Below, piece by piece: positions 60,577 through 64,000 of a stretch of DNA of 64,000 nucleotides (its first letter is position 1; every line of letters begins with the position of its first letter). The notes beneath the pieces are model-generated. The model was not told where the DNA came from. It worked only from the letters and a program-made list of their open reading frames with translations, and ran no database searches. The DNA lies in contig CAYMRX010000003.1 of NCBI GenBank assembly GCA_964393035.1, positions 310,001-374,000 of the forward strand, given 5' to 3'. A program made the position numbers and the translations under genes. This DNA is from Tabrizicola_A sp964393035. GTDB taxonomy: Bacteria > Pseudomonadota > Alphaproteobacteria > Rhodobacterales > Rhodobacteraceae.

Positions 60577-61731
60577 ATGGCAAACTGGATAACGGGGGGA
60601 TTTGGCCTTTATCTGCATTGGCCTTACTGCCAGTCGAAATGTCCTTATTGCGATTTCAATAGCCACGTTATGGGTGTTGTTGACCAAAACTTGTGGCGTG
60701 AGGCCTACCTCGCCGAGATTGCACGATATGCGGAAGAAACTGCGGGAAATCTCCTGCAAACCATCTACTTCGGTGGCGGCACCCCATCTTTGATGGAGCC
60801 TGACCTGGTTGCAGATATTATTACGGCCGTTCAGAAAGCCTGGCCGACAGCCAATGATCTGGAAATCACGCTGGAGGCCAATCCCGGCTCTGTTGAGGTC
60901 GGCAGATTCGAGGCCTATCGCGCCGCCGGCATCAACCGCGTGTCTCTGGGCCTGCAGGCGTTGAACGATGAAGCCCTGAAGGCGCTTGGCCGCGCCCACA
61001 CAAAGAGGGAGGCGCTTGCCGCACTTGGCATCGCAAGATCAACCTTTGATCGCGTGAATTTTGATCTGATTTATGCGCGGCAGTTTCAGACGCTAGATGA
61101 ATGGCGGGGCGAGTTGTCAGAAGCCTTGGGCATGGCGGGGGACCACCTGTCGCTTTACCAACTGACCGTCGAGGAAGGCACGGTCTTTCACAAACGCGCC
61201 ACGTTCGGCAAACTTCCGGGTTTGCCGGAGGAAGATCTTGGCGCCGAAATGTATGAAATTACGCAGGAAATGACCGCTGCTGCTGGTCTGCCGGCCTATG
61301 AGGTTTCGAATCATGCCCGCAAAGGGTCAGAATCGCGTCACAACCTGATCTACTGGCGCGGTGGCGATTATGTGGGTATCGGCCCGGGCGCACATGGCCG
61401 CATTACCGGGCCTGGTGGTCGTGTTTCCACGGTTGCGCACAAAAGCCCTGCGAAGTGGCTTCAAAGCGTCAAGAAATCTGGACTTGGGGAATCGGAGAGA
61501 GAAATATTGCGGCCAGAGGACGCCGCAGTCGAATATCTCTTGATGGCAATGCGGACGAATGAGGGGATCAACCTCAATCGCTACCACGCCATACGCGGCG
61601 CGATGCTATCGCAAGACAAAATCCGCAACCTGTCAGAGCTTGGCCTGGTCGAAATCAAGGACGAACACCTCAAGACGACCGCCAAAGGCAGGCCGCTGCT
61701 GAATGGCATCCTGCGGGAACTTTGCGACTAA
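60577..61731 (+). CDS. hemW: Radical SAM heme chaperone HemW
   Basis: 384 residues. The radical SAM motif is CxxxCxxC in HWPYCQSKCPYCDF (Cys18, Cys22, Cys25), with Phe rather than Tyr two residues on, as in HemW/HemN. IYFGGGTPSLM, EANPGS and RVSLGLQAL follow, and HNLIYWRGGDYVGIGPGAHG is a HemW signature. It lacks the N-terminal extension of oxygen-independent coproporphyrinogen dehydrogenase, so the heme-chaperone call is preferred. CGGAGG lies 7 nt before the ATG. It is 35 bp after parS and convergent with parB. Confidence 0.94.
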   Translation: MANWITGGFGLYLHWPYCQSKCPYCDFNSHVMGVVDQNLWREAYLAEIARYAEETAGNLLQTIYFGGGTPSLMEPDLVADIITAVQKAWPTANDLEITLEANPGSVEVGRFEAYRAAGINRVSLGLQALNDEALKALGRAHTKREALAALGIARSTFDRVNFDLIYARQFQTLDEWRGELSEALGMAGDHLSLYQLTVEEGTVFHKRATFGKLPGLPEEDLGAEMYEITQEMTAAAGLPAYEVSNHARKGSESRHNLIYWRGGDYVGIGPGAHGRITGPGGRVSTVAHKSPAKWLQSVKKSGLGESEREILRPEDAAVEYLLMAMRTNEGINLNRYHAIRGAMLSQDKIRNLSELGLVEIKDEHLKTTAKGRPLLNGILRELCD

Positions 61732-61749
61732 ACCTGTAAGGGTGCTTCG

Positions 61750-62664
61750 CTAACGCCGATCAAGGCTGGTATGCAGCGCGGCCGCAGAAAGCGCCGAGCA
61801 AAGCACATCCAGTTGATCAAGCGACTGATATGTAATTGTAAGCCGTCCGCTGCCGGAATGATCGTGATCTATGCGGACCCCCATTCCAAGCCCCGCACCA
61901 AGATCGGCTTCAAGGGCGCGCGTGTCGGCATCTTTCTCAGCCCCGCGCCGCGCCTTCTTGGGCAAAAGCCCTTTCATTGCCGAGGTCCGCACCAACTCCT
62001 CGGTCGCACGAACCGAAAGACCGCCCCCCACAACCTTCAGCGCCAGCTCTGTCGGGTTCGGCGATGTGATCAGCGCGCGCGCATGGCCTGCTGAAAGCTT
62101 GCCCGCGGCCACCATGGATTGCACATCGTTCGGCAGATGAAGCAAACGCAAGATGTTCGCGATATGGCTGCGGCTGCGCGAAAGGGCTTCGGCCAGTTTT
62201 TCTTGTGTATGCCCGAACCTATCCATAAGTTGCTGATACGCTAGGGCTTCTTCGATAGAATTCAGCTCTGCGCGTTGAATGTTTTCGATAATGGCGATTT
62301 CGAGAACCTCGGAATCGCTGAACTCACGGACAATGACAGGCACCGCGTGCAGGCCAGCAATCTGCGCAGCACGCCAGCGCCGCTCGCCCGCGACGATTTC
62401 ATGCTTTCTTGATTCCGGCAGCGCGCGGACGATCAAAGGCTGGATAATGCCCTTCTGACGAATGGAATCCGCAAGTTCATTCAACGGTCCCGGCTCAAAA
62501 CTGCGTCGCGGCTGATCGGGATTGGGCACGACATTCTCAATGGGAAGCATCACATCCTGGCGCTTGCCGTCAGGTGCCTGCCCTTCCGCCTCTACGGGAT
62601 TGATATCAGCCATCAATGCAGAAAGCCCGCGACCCAAGCCACGACGTTCGGATTTCTTTTCCAT
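61750..62664 (-). CDS. parB: Chromosome partitioning protein ParB
   Basis: 304 residues. The N-terminal RRGLGRGLSALMAD binds ParA. The CTPase/nuclease-like core has NPDQPRRSFEPGPLNELADSIRQKGIIQPLIVR, EIVAGERRWRAAQIAGL and ENIQRAELNSIEEALAYQQL. The helix-turn-helix that reads parS is in TQEKLAEALSRSRSHIANILRLLHLP. A C-terminal dimer domain ends the protein. GGGG lies before the ATG. It is 11 bp downstream of parA on the same strand. Confidence 0.97.
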   Translation of the reverse strand: MEKKSERRGLGRGLSALMADINPVEAEGQAPDGKRQDVMLPIENVVPNPDQPRRSFEPGPLNELADSIRQKGIIQPLIVRALPESRKHEIVAGERRWRAAQIAGLHAVPVIVREFSDSEVLEIAIIENIQRAELNSIEEALAYQQLMDRFGHTQEKLAEALSRSRSHIANILRLLHLPNDVQSMVAAGKLSAGHARALITSPNPTELALKVVGGGLSVRATEELVRTSAMKGLLPKKARRGAEKDADTRALEADLGAGLGMGVRIDHDHSGSGRLTITYQSLDQLDVLCSALSAAALHTSLDRR

Positions 62665-62675
62665 AGGATATCCCC

Positions 62676-63485
62676 TTATTTGGGCGTCAGTGGGTTGCGT
62701 TGCAGGATTTCCCAGGCGAAGGCGCGATAGGCCTCAGCCCCCTTTGAACTGCTGTCATAGCTTAGAACGGGCTGGGCAAACGATGGCGCCTCGCTAACCC
62801 GTACGTTCCGCGGGATGGTGGTGCGGAAAACCAGATCGCCCAGTGCCTCGCGGGCATCTGCCTCAACCTGTTGCGCCAACCGGTTGCGGGTATCGTGCAT
62901 GGTTAGCAAGACCCCCTCAATACGCAGCGTGGGATTGGCAGTTTGGCGAATCTCGCGGATGGTCAGCATCAGTTGAGACAGCCCCTCCAATGCGAAAAAC
63001 TCGGTTTGGAGGGGAACAAGAACCGAATGAGCCGAGACCAATCCATTCAAGGTGAGCAGGTTCAGCGATGGAGGGCAATCAATCAGGACGTAGTCCAAGT
63101 TGAATGCGCGAACCTCGGGCTGGCGCAGCGCATCATGCAGCAAAAAACTGCGCTTTTCTCTGGAAACGAGTTGAATATCCGCCGAGGACAAATCCGTAGA
63201 GGCAGGGCAGAGGAACAGGCCCTCTATTGCGGTTTGCCGGATCACCTGTGCCGGAGACACCTCCTCGACAAGCAAATCATAGGTCGACATGGACCTTTGC
63301 GACGGCGAAATGCCCAAACCGGTAGAGGCATTGCCCTGCGGATCAAGATCTACAACCAAAACACGTGCGCCCACCTCGACAAGGGCCGCCGCCAGATTTA
63401 TCGCCGTCGTGGTTTTTCCCACGCCGCCTTTTTGGTTCACCACCGCAACTATCCGCGTGGTCGGCCCGCCGAGAAACTCAGACAC
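62676..63485 (-). CDS. parA: Chromosome partitioning ATPase ParA (Soj)
   Basis: 269 residues. The deviant Walker A is NQKGGVGKTTTAINLA, VLVVDLDPQGNASTGLG is the A' region, and DYVLIDCPPSLNLLTLN is Walker B. It forms DNA-bound ATP dimers that move ParB-parS complexes. The start is GTG, inside the rsmG end (8-bp overlap). The length lacks an N-terminal DNA-binding extension, the Soj/chromosomal type. Confidence 0.97.
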   Translation of the reverse strand: MSEFLGGPTTRIVAVVNQKGGVGKTTTAINLAAALVEVGARVLVVDLDPQGNASTGLGISPSQRSMSTYDLLVEEVSPAQVIRQTAIEGLFLCPASTDLSSADIQLVSREKRSFLLHDALRQPEVRAFNLDYVLIDCPPSLNLLTLNGLVSAHSVLVPLQTEFFALEGLSQLMLTIREIRQTANPTLRIEGVLLTMHDTRNRLAQQVEADAREALGDLVFRTTIPRNVRVSEAPSFAQPVLSYDSSSKGAEAYRAFAWEILQRNPLTPK

Positions 63486-64000
63486 GTTTCAGATCCTTCA
63501 AGAACAGCACAGATGCCCTGCTGTCGGTGATGCTGGCGACTTGGTCAATGTGGAAAGACCACGTCTTTCTGGCAGTTTCAATTTCTTCCTGTGCCGATGC
63601 CCCCTTGGGGAAGGCACAAACACCACCGGCGTTGAGATGCGGAGCGGCGTAACCACAAAGATCTTCAAGGGGGGCCAAAGCGCGGGCGGAAACCACGTCG
63701 GCCTGCTGTGGTTCGAGATCCTGAATCCGGCAGGCGTGGACCGTCAGCCTAAGGCCCAGCTGCCTCCCCGCCTCCGAAAGAAACACCGCTTTGCGCTTAT
63801 CGCTTTCAACAAGGCGAACGCGCAGTTGAGGAAAGATTTCATCTGCAAGCACCGCAATCACGATGCCCGGAAAGCCGCCACCGCTGCCCAGATCAAGCCA
63901 AACCCGCTGACTTTGCGAGGCGCACTTGAAAATCTGTGCGGAATCAATGACGTGCCGCTCCCACATCTGGCGGGCAGTTGATCGAGCGACAAGATTTATG
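63478..64000 (-). CDS. rsmG: 16S rRNA (guanine527-N7)-methyltransferase RsmG, N-terminus cut by window end
   Basis: About 174 C-terminal residues are visible, reading NLVARSTARQMWERHVIDSAQIF, then VWLDLGSGGGFPGIVIAVL (SAM motif), LVESDKRKAVFLSEAGRQLGL and VVSARALAPLEDLCGYAAPHL. It methylates G527 of 16S rRNA. The frame is open through base 64000, so the start lies beyond. It overlaps parA by 8 bp, the usual rsmG-parA-parB order. Confidence 0.95.
   Translation of the reverse strand, partial: INLVARSTARQMWERHVIDSAQIFKCASQSQRVWLDLGSGGGFPGIVIAVLADEIFPQLRVRLVESDKRKAVFLSEAGRQLGLRLTVHACRIQDLEPQQADVVSARALAPLEDLCGYAAPHLNAGGVCAFPKGASAQEEIETARKTWSFHIDQVASITDSRASVLFLKDLKRV

Noticed and set aside
63361..63370. 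CACGTG inside parA resembling a parS core
   Set aside because: Flanking bases (AAAACACGTGCGC) do not match the parS arms.
1..64000. tRNA, rRNA, tmRNA, CRISPR arrays, insertion sequences, prophage, DnaA-box clusters
   Set aside because: Reading both strands showed no T-loop-like GGTTCGAATCC context, spaced repeats, transposase genes or TTATCCACA groups; a computed search (tRNAscan, Infernal) would be decisive.

Overview
The window looks like about 64 kb of chromosome from an alphaproteobacterium of the Rhodobacterales (Rhodobacter/Gemmobacter-like). This rests on the high GC content, dense genes with ATGA overlaps, the order rsmG-parA-parB // hemW-rdgB-rph // hrcA-grpE at the right end, and protein styles I recognise from that group; no database was searched. 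A perfect 16-bp parS palindrome beside parAB, plus two near-perfect copies at 17.0 and 33.1 kb, suggests the whole window lies near the replication origin. No rRNA, tRNA, CRISPR array, insertion sequence or prophage was seen. No gene-free stretch exceeds 300 bases; the longest gaps are 8806-9088 (283 b, dyad plus terminator) and 45713-45975 (263 b, glnK upstream region).

Layout. (1) 1-8805, minus strand: a tightly coupled catabolic operon (ThDP enzyme, ATP-dependent hydantoinase/oxoprolinase A and B, aminotransferase, uronate-dehydrogenase-like NAD enzyme, FAD amine/amino-acid oxidoreductase, LysR regulator). Each of the six enzyme genes overlaps the next by exactly 4 bp, and a near-perfect dyad lies upstream. 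(2) 9.0-12.5 kb: a secreted Gly/Asn-rich protein, argG and ilvA. (3) 12.5-21.0 kb: two adjacent oxidative modules. The first is an AraC regulator, SDR, styrene/indole-type FAD monooxygenase, flavin reductase and P1-family amidase/peptidase. The second is a class I glutamine-amidotransferase-like hydrolase divergent from a cytochrome P450, a glutamine-synthetase-like ligase and a [2Fe-2S] ferredoxin. Together they suggest an amine or N-heterocycle pathway that uses gamma-glutamyl tagging. (4) 21-43.5 kb: housekeeping genes (aroC, terC-like, pip, ubiG, tamAB, split mnmC/mnmD, slt, dapA, amn, HU) mixed with EamA transporters and a cupin/XRE pair. (5) 43.5-57.5 kb: PBP1A, glnK-amtB, sseA-aspC-EamA operon, smpB, periplasmic msrA, maeB, mutS. 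(6) 57.5-64 kb: grpE/hrcA, rph-rdgB-hemW and the chromosome segregation operon rsmG-parA-parB, cut by the window end.

How it works together. The right end carries chromosome segregation, proteostasis and nucleotide/RNA quality-control genes in conserved order. The left third carries two accessory catabolic modules, each with its own regulator gene and a candidate operator. These are the most promising places for undescribed biochemistry. Function calls come from motifs and family resemblance by eye. Substrates of both accessory modules are inference.
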